Notes under the pieces: generated by a model | The model's database searches: none | The model's input: the letters and a program-made list of their open reading frames with translations, nothing else | What the model was told of the DNA's origin: nothing | From: Flavobacterium restrictum | GTDB lineage: Bacteria > Bacteroidota > Bacteroidia > Flavobacteriales > Flavobacteriaceae | Assembly: GCF_007097245.1 (NCBI RefSeq) | Contig: NZ_VJZT01000001.1 | Span: 434,001-498,000, forward strand | DNA length: 64,000 nt | Direction of reading: 5' to 3' | Made by a program: the position numbers and the translations under genes | Part shown: in pieces, positions 53,426 through 62,686 of the stretch | Layout: each line of letters opens with the position of its first letter | Position numbering within the stretch: the first letter of the stretch is position 1

Positions 53426-54373
53426 ATGAAAAAATCTTCAAATTATACCTGGAAATTAGGAATGTTTGTCCTCTTGGGAATCACATTGTTTACCGTAACA
53501 ATCTATTTTATAGGCAAAAGCAAAAATTTGTTTGGATCCAATTTTCATCTCAAATCACATTTCAAAAACGTCAGCGGACTCAAAGTGGGCAACAATGTCT
53601 TGTTCTCTGGCATCACAGTAGGAACGATTAAAAACATCGAATTTATAACCGATTCGGTCGTGGTGGTGGACTTGATTATAAAGGAAGAAATCCAGCAATT
53701 TATCAAAACCGATGCCATTGCCAGCATAGGATCCGATGGCTTGATGGGCGACAAAGTTTTGACCATTTCGCCCGGAACATCCTCCAACGAAATCGTAAAA
53801 GACAACGCCACCATTGGCTCTACACAAGCTATAGAACTCGAAGATTTGATGAAGGGATTAAAAAAAAGCGTGGATAATGCTCAAATTGTAACGCTACAAT
53901 TATCCGAATTTAGCACCAAAATCAACAAAGGAAAAGGCGCATTGAACAAAGTCTTGACCGACGAAGAATTTGCAAATGGCGTACAAAAAATGATGACCAA
54001 TTTGCAATTAAGCTCCACCGAATTTCTCGTTTTCACCAAAAAAATGAACGACGAAAACGGCACATTATCCAAGTTGATGACCAATCCCGACTATGCCAAT
54101 TCAATCGAAAAAACACTCCACAATCTCGAAAAAAGTTCCAATGAATTCAACGCTTTTACCCAAAAACTAAACTCGGACAAAGGCATTTTGTCTAAATTGG
54201 TTACCAACGAACGTTTAGCAACATCACTGGACTCGTCCTTGACTAACATCGAAAAAGGTTCCAAAGAGTTGCTGGAAATCGAGGAAGCCGCCAAACATAA
54301 TTTCTTGTTGCGAGGTTTTTTTAAGAAAAAGAAAAAAGCCGAGGAACAAAAAAAATTGGTATCTGAAAAGTAA
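53426..54373 (+). CDS. mlaD: MCE/MlaD-family lipid-transport protein
   Basis: 315 residues: an N-terminal membrane helix (LGMFVLLGITLFTVTIYFIG), then an MCE domain at about 40-120 (FKNVSGLKVGNNVLFSGITV, DKVLTISPGT), then a long helical periplasmic region with three related segments (GKGALNKVLTDEEFANG, ENGTLSKLMTNPDYANS, DKGILSKLVTNERLATS), each about 50 residues. It forms a lipid-shuttling ring that docks on MlaE. The C-terminus is Lys-rich. Probably the third gene of the MlaEFD operon. Confidence 0.92.
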   Translation: MKKSSNYTWKLGMFVLLGITLFTVTIYFIGKSKNLFGSNFHLKSHFKNVSGLKVGNNVLFSGITVGTIKNIEFITDSVVVVDLIIKEEIQQFIKTDAIASIGSDGLMGDKVLTISPGTSSNEIVKDNATIGSTQAIELEDLMKGLKKSVDNAQIVTLQLSEFSTKINKGKGALNKVLTDEEFANGVQKMMTNLQLSSTEFLVFTKKMNDENGTLSKLMTNPDYANSIEKTLHNLEKSSNEFNAFTQKLNSDKGILSKLVTNERLATSLDSSLTNIEKGSKELLEIEEAAKHNFLLRGFFKKKKKAEEQKKLVSEK

Positions 54374-54376
54374 AAC

Positions 54377-54442
54377 CTTTACATTATATAAAACCTACAA
54401 ATAACTATATAACAATTATTTAAAATAGTTTAAATAAATTTA
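54377..54442 (+). promoter_or_regulatory. Two-box promoter, site 7 (74-residue protein gene)
   Basis: TTATATAAA (54384-54392) and CTATATAAC (54405-54413), 21 nt apart, then TAAATTTA at 54435-54442, matching TAnnTTTG with one change. The CTATGAAT prefix is not kept. It follows the mlaD stop at once. Confidence 0.6.
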
Positions 54443-54503
54443 CAGGTGTTTTAAAAAATATATAATTCCTAACTACTACCGTTAATTTTTAATCTTTTAT
54501 AAA

Positions 54504-54728
54504 ATGAAAACAGAAGCCGAACTCAACGAAAATATTCTAAAAATCACCACCACCATTCGGAACGAATTTCCAGAATTAATAAAATTTTTGAATGAAATGC
54601 CCGTTACCATTCCTACGGATCAATCCCCAGAAATGAACAACAAAATCTTACAAGAGTATTATGATTCCCTACTGAATTTGCTGCGGAAGTATGCTCCCAA
54701 TCATCCTAGTTGTATGAATAATTTTTGA
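54504..54728 (+). CDS. Small hypothetical helical protein
   Basis: 74 residues with three predicted helices (ELNENILKITTTIRNEFPEL, NNKILQEYYDSLLNLLRKY) and a single Cys near the end (HPSCMNNF). No domain recognised. Expression from a two-box promoter links it to Dps, BON and PA2169-type stress genes. Confidence 0.68.
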   Translation: MKTEAELNENILKITTTIRNEFPELIKFLNEMPVTIPTDQSPEMNNKILQEYYDSLLNLLRKYAPNHPSCMNNF

Positions 54729-54763
54729 TTTTGAAAGGTTTTCAAAACTGATTTAAATAAAAA

Positions 54764-54816
54764 AATCTGCTGCATCCGGTGATATTTTTCACCCAGATTT
54801 AGCAGATTCTTTTTTG
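54764..54816. terminator. Bidirectional terminator
   Basis: AATCTGCT (54764-54771) pairs with AGCAGATT (54801-54808), with T and A runs on either side, between the convergent small gene and the universal-stress gene. Confidence 0.75.
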
Positions 54817-54854
54817 AAGTTTATCTAAAAAAAGAACACTTTTTGCAGCTCTTT

Positions 54855-55688
54855 TTAATTTTCATGCAAAGCCAAAATTGGAATTTCAGAAAAATTAGAT
54901 AATTTCCGAGTCAAACTAGGATGGAACAATTCGACAAAAAAGTTTCTTTTGTAGGTTACCATTGCCAGAATATCGATGCTTTTGTGAGAGACAAAATCTA
55001 AAATAGTGCCCTGAACATCATCCGATGGCAATACCGAAAAATGAATGGGTTCGTGTTCAAACTCTTTTTCCCAAGCTTTAATTGTATCGGCTAACACGTC
55101 CGAATTACTGGTTTTAACATACAAACAACGTACTTCGGCTTTGGTTTTTTTGGCAATTTCCAGTATTCGTTTTAGTGCGTTTTTATCTTTTTCTCGGTAA
55201 CGAGTGGTAAAACCTATTGTTTCTATTTTTTTGAATTTTGCGGCAAGCGGCACACTCAAAACGGGAACCGTAACAGCGGACAATACCGCGCCAGTATTAG
55301 AACCAATAAAAAAAGATTCCCATCCAGTTGCGCCCGAAGTTCCCATGACTACAAAATCTATCGCCTCTTCTTCAATGGCTTTTTTGATGGTATACACTAA
55401 ATCGCCATCCATTAAACGGTGCGTAAATTTTATATCACCCAAATCATTTGCGACCGCTAGAGCCCGAAGTTTTGGAACTTCCTCTTTGAACAAATCAAAT
55501 TGAGCGAGTTGCATCGATTCGAAAATCATATAATAATTATCCGGCGTAAACTGATTGTCAACTATAGGCAGTTCAAACGTATGCAAAAGCACCAATTCGC
55601 CTTGAACCACCTTGGCCAGTTGGAGTGCGTGCACAAAAGCGTTGTTGGCCACGTCAGAAAAATCAGTAGGAAAGAGTATTTTTTTCAT
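54855..55688 (-). CDS. Universal stress protein with two UspA domains
   Basis: 277 residues with two tandem Usp domains. The first starts KILFPTDFSDVANNAFVHAL and has the ATP-site loop FVVMGTSGATGWESFFIGSN; the second (about residues 150-277) is diverged, with DILAMVTYKRNFFVELFHPS in place of the G-x2-G-x9-G(S/T) loop, so one nucleotide site may be lost. It acts in cytoplasmic stress or low-oxygen survival. Its upstream region has a -7 element and an FNR/CRP-like palindrome. Confidence 0.9.
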   Translation of the reverse strand: MKKILFPTDFSDVANNAFVHALQLAKVVQGELVLLHTFELPIVDNQFTPDNYYMIFESMQLAQFDLFKEEVPKLRALAVANDLGDIKFTHRLMDGDLVYTIKKAIEEEAIDFVVMGTSGATGWESFFIGSNTGAVLSAVTVPVLSVPLAAKFKKIETIGFTTRYREKDKNALKRILEIAKKTKAEVRCLYVKTSNSDVLADTIKAWEKEFEHEPIHFSVLPSDDVQGTILDFVSHKSIDILAMVTYKRNFFVELFHPSLTRKLSNFSEIPILALHEN

Positions 55689-55724
55689 GATAAAAATGTT
55701 TAGGGTACTCCCCTATTTATCCTA

Positions 55725-55770
55725 TAAAGTTACGCAAACTTCCTGCTAAAATAACTGATAATTATCAGTT
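55725..55770 (-). promoter_or_regulatory. FNR/CRP-like operator and -7 element of the universal-stress gene
   Basis: AACTGATAATTATCAGTT at 55753-55770 is a perfect 18-bp palindrome containing TGAT-N4-ATCA, the core of FNR/CRP-family sites. TAACTTTA (minus strand, 55732-55725) fits the -7 element. The palindrome centre falls near -42 of a start predicted from that element, the usual place for a class II activator site. It lies between the universal-stress gene and mnmE. Confidence 0.6.
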
Positions 55771-55879
55771 TGGCAGTTATTTAACGTTCCCTTAATTTAT
55801 AAAAATAAGCCCCAATAAAAATAGTAAACTCGGAAAAATGAACCGCCTATTTTACTTACTTTTGCCTAAAATTTTGAGC

Positions 55880-57268
55880 ATGATTCCACACGATTCCATA
55901 GTAGCACTGGCAACTCCATCTGGTGCAGGCGCAATAGCCATAATCCGAATTTCTGGTAACGAGGCCATTACTATTGGCAATTCGGTTTTTAAATCCATCA
56001 AAAACAAAGAACTCACGCAACAAAAAACGCACACCTTGCATTTAGGGCATATTATGGACGGTACTAAAACGCTCGACGAGGTTTTGGTTTCCATTTTCAA
56101 AGGGCCTAATTCCTACACGGGCGAAAATACCATCGAGATTTCCTGCCACGGATCAACTTATATACAGCAACAAATTATTCAGTTATTACTACGTAAAGGC
56201 TGTCGTATGGCGGATCCAGGCGAATTTACCTTACGCGCGTTCCTGAACGGAAAACTCGATTTGAGCCAAGCCGAAGCCGTAGCCGATTTAATTTCATCAG
56301 ACAATGAAGCTTCACACCAAATTGCGATGCAGCAAATGCGAGGCGGTTTCTCGAACGAAATCGCTAAACTACGGGAAGAATTATTGAATTTTGCGTCACT
56401 TATCGAACTCGAATTGGACTTTGCCGAGGAAGATGTGGAGTTTGCGGATAGAACCCAATTTCAGGAGTTGTTGAACCGAATCGAGTTTGTCTTGAAACGA
56501 TTAATTGACTCATTTTCGGTTGGAAACGTCATCAAAAACGGCATTCCTATAGCCATTGTGGGCGAACCCAATGTAGGGAAATCGACTTTGCTAAACGCTT
56601 TGCTGAACGAAGAACGCGCCATAGTATCCGAAATTGCGGGCACCACTCGGGACACAATTGAGGATGAATTGGTAATTGGCGGCATTGGTTTCCGATTCAT
56701 AGATACAGCCGGAATTCGAGAAACACAAGATGTGGTAGAAAGCATAGGAATACGAAAAACGTTCGAAAAAATAGAGCAAGCGCAAGTGATTGTTTATTTG
56801 TTTGACAGTGCAAAATTTAAAGTTTCGAGTTCCGATTTTATTATAGAAATCGAAAAAATAAAGAACCAGTTTCCCCTAAAACCGTTGGTAATTATTGGCA
56901 ATAAAATGGATGTTTTAACCGAAACTGACATCCATACTCTAAAGGCTACAATTCCAAATATCCTGCTTATTTCTGCCAAAAGCAAGCTAGGCATCGATGA
57001 ACTTCAAAACACCTTACTCTCCTTTGTCAATACAGGTGCTTTGCGAAATAACGAAACAATAGTCACTAATACAAGGCACTACGATTCCTTACTAAAAGCT
57101 TTGGACGAAATACAAAAAGTAAAATTTGGAATCGAAACCAATTTATCCAGCGACTTAATGGCACTCGACATCAAGGAAGCCTTGTACCAGTTTGGAATGA
57201 TTACTGGCCAAGTTACGAATGACGAATTGTTAGGAAATATTTTTGCTAATTTTTGTATTGGAAAGTAA
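55880..57268 (+). CDS. mnmE: tRNA-modification GTPase MnmE
   Basis: 462-residue MnmE, which with MnmG makes 5-carboxymethylaminomethyluridine at position 34 of tRNAs. N-terminal formyl-THF-binding domain (SGAGAIAIIRISG, NSYTGENTIEISCHG); helical domain; G domain with P-loop GEPNVGKSTLLNALL, GTTRDT, DTAG in FIDTAGIRET and NKMD; the catalytic C-terminal FCIGK. The start chosen is the ATG at 55880 (MIPHDSIVALA); the ATG at 55838 would add 14 residues. The defence island starts right after it. Confidence 0.97.
   Translation: MIPHDSIVALATPSGAGAIAIIRISGNEAITIGNSVFKSIKNKELTQQKTHTLHLGHIMDGTKTLDEVLVSIFKGPNSYTGENTIEISCHGSTYIQQQIIQLLLRKGCRMADPGEFTLRAFLNGKLDLSQAEAVADLISSDNEASHQIAMQQMRGGFSNEIAKLREELLNFASLIELELDFAEEDVEFADRTQFQELLNRIEFVLKRLIDSFSVGNVIKNGIPIAIVGEPNVGKSTLLNALLNEERAIVSEIAGTTRDTIEDELVIGGIGFRFIDTAGIRETQDVVESIGIRKTFEKIEQAQVIVYLFDSAKFKVSSSDFIIEIEKIKNQFPLKPLVIIGNKMDVLTETDIHTLKATIPNILLISAKSKLGIDELQNTLLSFVNTGALRNNETIVTNTRHYDSLLKALDEIQKVKFGIETNLSSDLMALDIKEALYQFGMITGQVTNDELLGNIFANFCIGK
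57251..57268 (+). other. mnmE 3' end, candidate integration (attB-like) site
   Basis: The last 18 bases of mnmE, TTTTGTATTGGAAAGTAA, encode the conserved FCIGK end. In gammaproteobacteria, Salmonella genomic island 1 integrates at the 3' end of this gene (thdF/trmE), using the equivalent 18 bp. Here accessory defence genes begin directly downstream. No integrase and no second copy are visible in the window. Confidence 0.35.
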
Positions 57269-57477
57269 TCACCGTATTTATTTTTTTGCAATAGGTTTTA
57301 AGAAAATTCCGTTTTTTATTGCGTAGAAATACATACCTATCTTTCTTACTTTTTTTGATTACCATGTCTATCCTTTTTCAATTTCAATCCTTACATTCCG
57401 TTGCTTTTTAGTATGTTTGTAGATTATACGTTTCAACTGCTATCACAACATAATTGTAGCGTTTATTCAAATAACAA

Positions 57478-57513
57478 TTTTGAATTACGAATGCACTGCG
57501 TTCGCAATTCAAA
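57478..57513. repeat. Hairpin in the mnmE to DUF1016 gap
   Basis: TTTGAATTACGAA (57478-57490) pairs with TTCGCAATTCAAA (57501-57513), with one G-T wobble, around a 10-nt loop. The rest of the 288-nt gap is AT-rich; I see no RNA gene in it. Confidence 0.7.
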
Positions 57514-57556
57514 AAAAGTAGATTTTTTATAATACAACAGCAGCATAAGTAATTAT

Positions 57557-58576
57557 ATGGCAGATAAAACCAACAGTTTATCAATTTCAGAAAATGATTT
57601 ATTCATTGAGTTATCACAACTTATTGAGCAAAGCAAACAACAAGTAGCGGTTCAAGCCAATAGTGCTGTTACTATTTTGTTTTGGCAAGTTGGTAATCGC
57701 ATCAATCAAGATATACTACAAAACAAACGTGCCGAATACGGAAAACAAATTGTGCCGACAGTGTCGGCACAATTGGAAAACAAATACGGTAGAAATTTTG
57801 AAGTAAAAAATCTCCGTCGAATGATGCAATTTGCTGAACAGTTTACAGATTTTCAAATTGTCGTGACACTGTCACGACAATTGAGCTGGTCTCATTATTT
57901 AGCCATATTACCAATAAAAACCCACGAAGCCAAAGTGTTTTATGCAAATCAAGTGGGTAATAGTTTTATGAGCGTCAGAGAATTAAGAAGACAAATTGCT
58001 TTAAAAGCTTTCGAAAGAACAAACATTGCCGATGCACAAATTATCGAATCAACGAATATTCCATTCAATACATTCAAAGATCCTTACATTTTAGATTTAT
58101 TTGGTTTGCAAAACACATTTTTAGAAAAAGATTTAGAAGAGGCAATACTATACGATTTAGAAACTTTTATACTCGAATTAGGTAAAGGTTTTACGTTTGT
58201 AGAACGTCAAAAAAGAATGATTATTGACGGCGAAGATTTTAATTTAGATTTGCTTTTCTACCACCGTAAACTAAAACGATTAGTCGCAATAGAATAAAAA
58301 TTAGGTAAATTCCAAGCCAAACACAAAGGGCAAATGGAATTATACCTCAAATGGCTGGACAAATACGAAAAGCAAGAAGGAGAAAATACACCTATCGGTT
58401 TAATACTTTGTGCCGAAAGTAGCAGAGAACAAATTGAATTACTCGAAATGCACAAAGACGGAATAATGGTTGCCGAATATTGGACAGACTTACCTCCAAA
58501 AAGACAGTTTGAAGAAAAAATACATTTGCTAGTTGCCGAAGCCAAAGAAAGAATAGAAAGAAAAAAGTTGATGTGA
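57557..58576 (+). pseudogene. DUF1016/YhcG-type PDDEXK nuclease, interrupted by a nonsense codon
   Basis: The full reading frame gives about 339 residues of the YhcG/DUF1016 family. N-terminal helical domain (YGKQIVPTVSAQLENKYGRN, QLSWSHYLAILPIK) and a C-terminal PDDEXK nuclease-like fold. A TAA at 58295-58297 stops it after residue 246 (LVAIE) and the same frame continues KLGKFQAKHKGQMELYLKW to the next stop at 58576. Related proteins read LVAIELKLGKF, so a Leu codon (TTA) has become TAA. The stop separates the Glu from the Lys of the E-x-K metal-binding motif. A shorter C-terminal piece could start at the ATG at 58334. Sequencing error is the other explanation. Confidence 0.85.
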
Positions 58577-58741
58577 AAATTCGAAAATAAGAAAATTGAA
58601 GAAAGCGAAAAACACGAATAATTATAAAGTAAAAATAAAAGCTTTTTACTATTGGTATAAAGCTTTAAAAATAGAAATAATTACACGTTGAAAAAGTCAA
58701 TAAAGAATACTTAAATATAAAGATTTACAAAAACATAAATA

Positions 58742-60289
58742 ATGACAAGTACAATACAAAGAGCAGAATTACAAGCAAAAATATGGAAAATTGCCAATGA
58801 GGTGCGTGGCTCTGTAGATGGGTGGGATTTCAAACACTTTGTATTAGGTGCGCTTTTCTATCGCTTTATAAGTGAGAATTTCACAAAATATATTGAAGGT
58901 GGTGATGATAGTGTAAACTATGCAAACTACCCTGACAAAGACATTACTCGTGATATAAAAGATGATGCAATTAAAACAAAAGGATATTTCATATTACCAA
59001 GCCAACTTTTTACAAACGTGGTCAATACTGCCAATACCAATCCAAACCTGAATACAGATTTAAAAGCCATTTTTGTATCCATTGAAAGTTCCGCAAATGG
59101 ATATCCATCGGAAGAAGATATAAAAGGCTTATTTGCCGATTTTGACACCACCAGTATGCGACTTGGAAACACCGTTGAAAGCAAAAACAGCCGTTTAGCA
59201 TCGGTTTTAAAAGGTGTTGAAGAACTAAATTTCGGTAATTTTGAAGATAACGAAATAGACCTTTTTGGCGATGCTTATGAATTTCTTATTGGCAATTATG
59301 CAGCCAATGCTGGTAAATCGGGTGGTGAGTTTTTTACTCCTGTGCACGTTTCTAAACTTATTGCGCAATTGGCAATGCACAAACAAGAAAAAGTAAACAA
59401 AATTTATGATCCTGCGGCAGGTTCTGGCTCTTTATTGCTTCAAGCAAAAAAACACTTTGATGCACATATCATTGAAGAAGGATTTTTTGGTCAAGAAATA
59501 AATCATACTACTTATAACTTGGCTCGTATGAATATGTTTTTACACAACATCAACTACGACAAGTTTAATATAGCTTTAGGCGATACACTTCATCATCCTC
59601 ACTTTATTGATGACAAACCGTTTGATGCCATTGTTTCAAACCCACCTTATTCGGTAAAATGGGTTGGAGATGATGACCCAACACTTATAAATGATGACCG
59701 TTTTGCTCCTGCTGGAGTGCTTGCTCCTAAATCAAAAGCCGATTTTGCATTTGTACTGCACGCATTGAGTTATCTTTCCAGTAAAGGACGTGCAGCATTA
59801 GTGTGTTTTCCTGGTATTTTTTATCGCGGTGGTGCCGAACAAAAAATCAGAAAGTACCTAGTAGATAACAATTTTGTAGAAACCATCATTTCTGTAGCAC
59901 CCAATTTGTTTTATGGCACTTCTATAGCAGTAACAATTCTGGTACTTTCAAAACACAAGACAGATAATACAACGCAATTTATTGATGCCAGTGGCGAAGA
60001 TTTCTTCAAGAAGGTGACCAACAACAATATGATGACTGATGCGCATATTGAAAAAATAATGGCCTTATTTGATAGTAAAGAAGATGTAGAACATGTTGCA
60101 AAATCTATTGACAATACTAAAATTGGGGAGAACGATTATAATTTATCAGTTAGTTCTTATGTAGAAGTGAAAAACAACCGTGAGAAAACTAACATCGTTG
60201 AATTGAACGCAGCAGTTGCCAAAACAGTACTAAAAATAAATAAACTACGTGCAGACATTGATGCCATTATAAACGAAATTGAAGCATGA
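58742..60289 (+). CDS. hsdM: Type I restriction-modification methyltransferase subunit M
   Basis: 515-residue HsdM. N-terminal helical domain ([37 protein letters not shown]); AdoMet-binding motif [14 protein letters not shown]; catalytic motif IV NPPY with N300 in [11 protein letters not shown]6-adenine methylase type. With HsdS it methylates the recognition sequence and is part of the HsdR2M2S1 nuclease. Sequence style and the 4-nt overlap (ATGA) with the next gene show an operon. The EcoR124-like (type IC) subfamily is suggested by the HsdS and HsdR sequences. Confidence 0.95.
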   Translation: MTSTIQRAELQAKIWKIANEVRGSVDGWDFKHFVLGALFYRFISENFTKYIEGGDDSVNYANYPDKDITRDIKDDAIKTKGYFILPSQLFTNVVNTANTNPNLNTDLKAIFVSIESSANGYPSEEDIKGLFADFDTTSMRLGNTVESKNSRLASVLKGVEELNFGNFEDNEIDLFGDAYEFLIGNYAANAGKSGGEFFTPVHVSKLIAQLAMHKQEKVNKIYDPAAGSGSLLLQAKKHFDAHIIEEGFFGQEINHTTYNLARMNMFLHNINYDKFNIALGDTLHHPHFIDDKPFDAIVSNPPYSVKWVGDDDPTLINDDRFAPAGVLAPKSKADFAFVLHALSYLSSKGRAALVCFPGIFYRGGAEQKIRKYLVDNNFVETIISVAPNLFYGTSIAVTILVLSKHKTDNTTQFIDASGEDFFKKVTNNNMMTDAHIEKIMALFDSKEDVEHVAKSIDNTKIGENDYNLSVSSYVEVKNNREKTNIVELNAAVAKTVLKINKLRADIDAIINEIEA

Positions 60290-61296
60290 GCGACGAAAAA
60301 AGAGAAGTAATTATTTACAAAGCAGCTGATGGGCTTTCTGAACTTTCGGTGCAATTAGAAAATGAAACGGTGTGGCTCACTCAAAAACAACTGGTTGAGT
60401 TATATCAAGCCGCTAAATCAACTGTAAGCGAACATATTAAAAATATTTATGAAGACGAGGAGCTTACCGCTGAAGCAACTGTTCGGAAAACCCGAACAGT
60501 TCAAACGGAAGGCAATAGAGAGGTTAGTCGCGAATTAGATTACTATAACCTAGATATGATTATTGCGCTGGGGTATCGAATCAATTCTAAAATTGCAACT
60601 CGCTTTCGTCAATGGGCTACCCAACGTCTTAAAGAGTATATTGTTAAAGGTTTTACCATGGACGATGATCGGCTTAAAAACTTGGGTGGTGGCAACTATT
60701 GGAAAGAGTTATTAGATCGTATTCGAGACATCCGCTCTAGCGAAAAAGTAATGTACCGCCAAGTGCTGGATTTATATGCAACCGCCACAGATTATGACCC
60801 AAGAAGGGATGAAAGTTTACAGTTTTTCAAAATAGTTCAAAACAAATTGCACTATGCAGCACACGGCAACACCGCAAGCGAAGTTCTTTTTTTACGGGTA
60901 GATAGCGATAAACCTTTTGCAGGGTTAACCAACTTTAAAGGCGACCAACCCACGCAAGCAGAGGCCATGGTTGCAAAGAATTTTTTGGAAGAAAAAGAGC
61001 TGAAAATACTGAACAATTTAGTAGCTGCCTATTTTGATTTAGCAGAACTAAACACCATTGAAGAACGCGAAATGTGCATGCAAGATTATGTACGCGAATT
61101 GGATAACATTCTAACCTCTACTGGTCGTAAAGTGCTAACCAACGCAGGTAGCGTTTCTTATGCTCAAGCCGAGCAAAAGGCAAAGCTGGAATACCAAAAA
61201 TATAAAGTAAAAACGCTTAGTACCGTAGAAAACGATTATTTAAAAACCATAGCTGAATTAGAAAAAACAGCAAAAAAACAAAGTCGTAAAAAATGA
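60286..61296 (+). CDS. RhuM-family protein within the type I R-M operon
   Basis: 336 residues of the RhuM (virulence protein RhuM) family. Seen: an N-terminal winged-helix-like segment ([35 protein letters not shown]), the core [38 protein letters not shown], and a long helical C-terminus. The family is common in defence and mobile islands, and its biochemical role is unknown. Both ends overlap neighbours by 4 nt (hsdM stop, hsdS start), so it is expressed with the R-M genes. Confidence 0.9.
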   Translation: MSDEKREVIIYKAADGLSELSVQLENETVWLTQKQLVELYQAAKSTVSEHIKNIYEDEELTAEATVRKTRTVQTEGNREVSRELDYYNLDMIIALGYRINSKIATRFRQWATQRLKEYIVKGFTMDDDRLKNLGGGNYWKELLDRIRDIRSSEKVMYRQVLDLYATATDYDPRRDESLQFFKIVQNKLHYAAHGNTASEVLFLRVDSDKPFAGLTNFKGDQPTQAEAMVAKNFLEEKELKILNNLVAAYFDLAELNTIEEREMCMQDYVRELDNILTSTGRKVLTNAGSVSYAQAEQKAKLEYQKYKVKTLSTVENDYLKTIAELEKTAKKQSRKK

Positions 61297-62423
61297 GTTT
61301 TCTAGAAAAATTATTAAACGGCGAAGTTGTCGAGTGGAAACCTTTAGATGAGTATGCAGATTATGAGCAGCCGACTAGGTATTTAGTAAATTCAAAAAAT
61401 TATAGTGATAATTTTAAAACACCAGTTTTGACAGCTGGAAAAACGTTTATTCTTGGATATACAGATGAAACTGATGGTATTAATAAAGCATCAGAAAATC
61501 CTGTTATTATTTTTGATGATTTTACTACAGCCAATAAATGGGTTGATTTTGATTTTAAAGCGAAATCATCTGCAATGAAAATGATAATATCAAAAGACGA
61601 GTCAAAAGCATCATTAAAATACATTTACTATTGGTTAAACACTTTACCAAGTGAATTAGTTGATGGCGACCACAAAAGACAATGGATCAGCAATTATACA
61701 AAGAAACTTATACCAATTCCCTGCCCAGATAATCCCAAAAAATTATTAGAAATTCAACAAAAAATAGTTGCAATTCTGGATACATTTATGGAGCTTACAG
61801 CAGAGCTTACAGCAGAGCTTACAGCACGAAAAACGCAATATAGTTATTATAGAGAGAAGTTGCTAACTTTTGATGAAGGTAAAGTTGAATGGAAACGTTT
61901 AGAAGAAGTAGGAGAAATTAAACGTGGAGTGGCATTTACAAAAAAGCAGTCGGTATTTGGCAAATTTCCCGTAGTTGCTAATGCGGCTGAACCTATAAGT
62001 TTTCATAATGAATTTAATAGAAATGGTGAATTTATTGTTGTCTCTAGATCAGGAGCAAATGCTGGACTGGTAAGTTATTGGAATGAAGAATTATTTTTAA
62101 CAGATGCTTTTAGTATTCATCCAAATGGTTCAGTTTTAAATACAAAATTTGCTTTTTATTTTTTAAAAAGAAATCAAAGGGAAATTCATTTAATGAAGGA
62201 AGGAAGTGGCGTACCGCATGTTAGAGCATCTGATTTCGAAGTTTATAAAATTCCCATCCCATCATTACAAGAACAAGAGCGCATTGTTTCCATTCTAGAC
62301 AAATTTGACATTTTAACTAATTCTATCAGCGAAGGTTTGCCCAAAGAAATAGCGTTAAGAAAAAAACAATATGAGTATTACAGAGATTTGTTATTAACAT
62401 TTCCAAAAGATAATTTACAATAA
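61293..62423 (+). CDS. hsdS: Type I restriction-modification specificity subunit S
   Basis: 376-residue HsdS with two target-recognition domains: TRD1 at about 12-155 (TRYLVNSKNYSDNFKTPVLT; NTLPSELVDGDHKRQWISN) and TRD2 at about 205-330 (VEWKRLEEVGEIKRGVAFTK, GSGVPHVRASDF). Each is followed by a conserved helix region (KKQYEYYRDLLLTF, KTQYSYYREKLLTF). Between TRD1 and the central helix is a run of ELTA units (residues 167-178). The two TRDs set the two halves of the bipartite recognition site. Adjacent to RhuM by overlap. Confidence 0.93.
   Translation: MSFLEKLLNGEVVEWKPLDEYADYEQPTRYLVNSKNYSDNFKTPVLTAGKTFILGYTDETDGINKASENPVIIFDDFTTANKWVDFDFKAKSSAMKMIISKDESKASLKYIYYWLNTLPSELVDGDHKRQWISNYTKKLIPIPCPDNPKKLLEIQQKIVAILDTFMELTAELTAELTARKTQYSYYREKLLTFDEGKVEWKRLEEVGEIKRGVAFTKKQSVFGKFPVVANAAEPISFHNEFNRNGEFIVVSRSGANAGLVSYWNEELFLTDAFSIHPNGSVLNTKFAFYFLKRNQREIHLMKEGSGVPHVRASDFEVYKIPIPSLQEQERIVSILDKFDILTNSISEGLPKEIALRKKQYEYYRDLLLTFPKDNLQ
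61791..61826 (+). repeat. Three 12-bp tandem repeats in hsdS (TAEL spacer)
   Basis: Three perfect copies of GAGCTTACAGCA encode ELTA three times. In EcoR124I versus EcoR124II, two against three copies of the same TAEL unit change the spacing of the recognition sequence by one base (established knowledge). This repeat is therefore a likely site of specificity switching. Confidence 0.93.
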
Positions 62424-62431
62424 TAGAAGTT

Positions 62432-62686
62432 ATGCAAAGTGAAATTATCATTTATCAAACAGAAGACGGCACAACTAAAATCCAAACCCGTTTAGAAAAC
62501 GAAACCGTTTGGCTCAATCAAGAGCAAATGGCCGAACTGTTTCAAAGAGATAGAAGCGTAATAACCAAACATATTGGTAATATTTTCAATGAAGGCGAAT
62601 TAGAAGAAAAAAGCAATGTGCAAATTTTGCACATTAGTAGTTCAGACAAACCGGTCAAATTTTACAGTCTTGATGTTATCATTTAA
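62432..62686 (+). pseudogene. Truncated RhuM-family protein
   Basis: 84 residues equal to the N-terminal part of a RhuM protein ([40 protein letters not shown]). It stops at FYSLDVII, where full-length relatives read on into the I(S/A)xGYR core. The missing three quarters have been lost, and a Bro-N-like/Fic gene begins 12 nt later. It could still make a DNA-binding stub. It differs in sequence from the full-length RhuM at 60286. Confidence 0.75.

Noticed and set aside
57269..57556. tRNA gene as the integration site downstream of mnmE
   Set aside because: No cloverleaf-forming sequence or TTCRANT-type arm with matching stems could be found in this gap.
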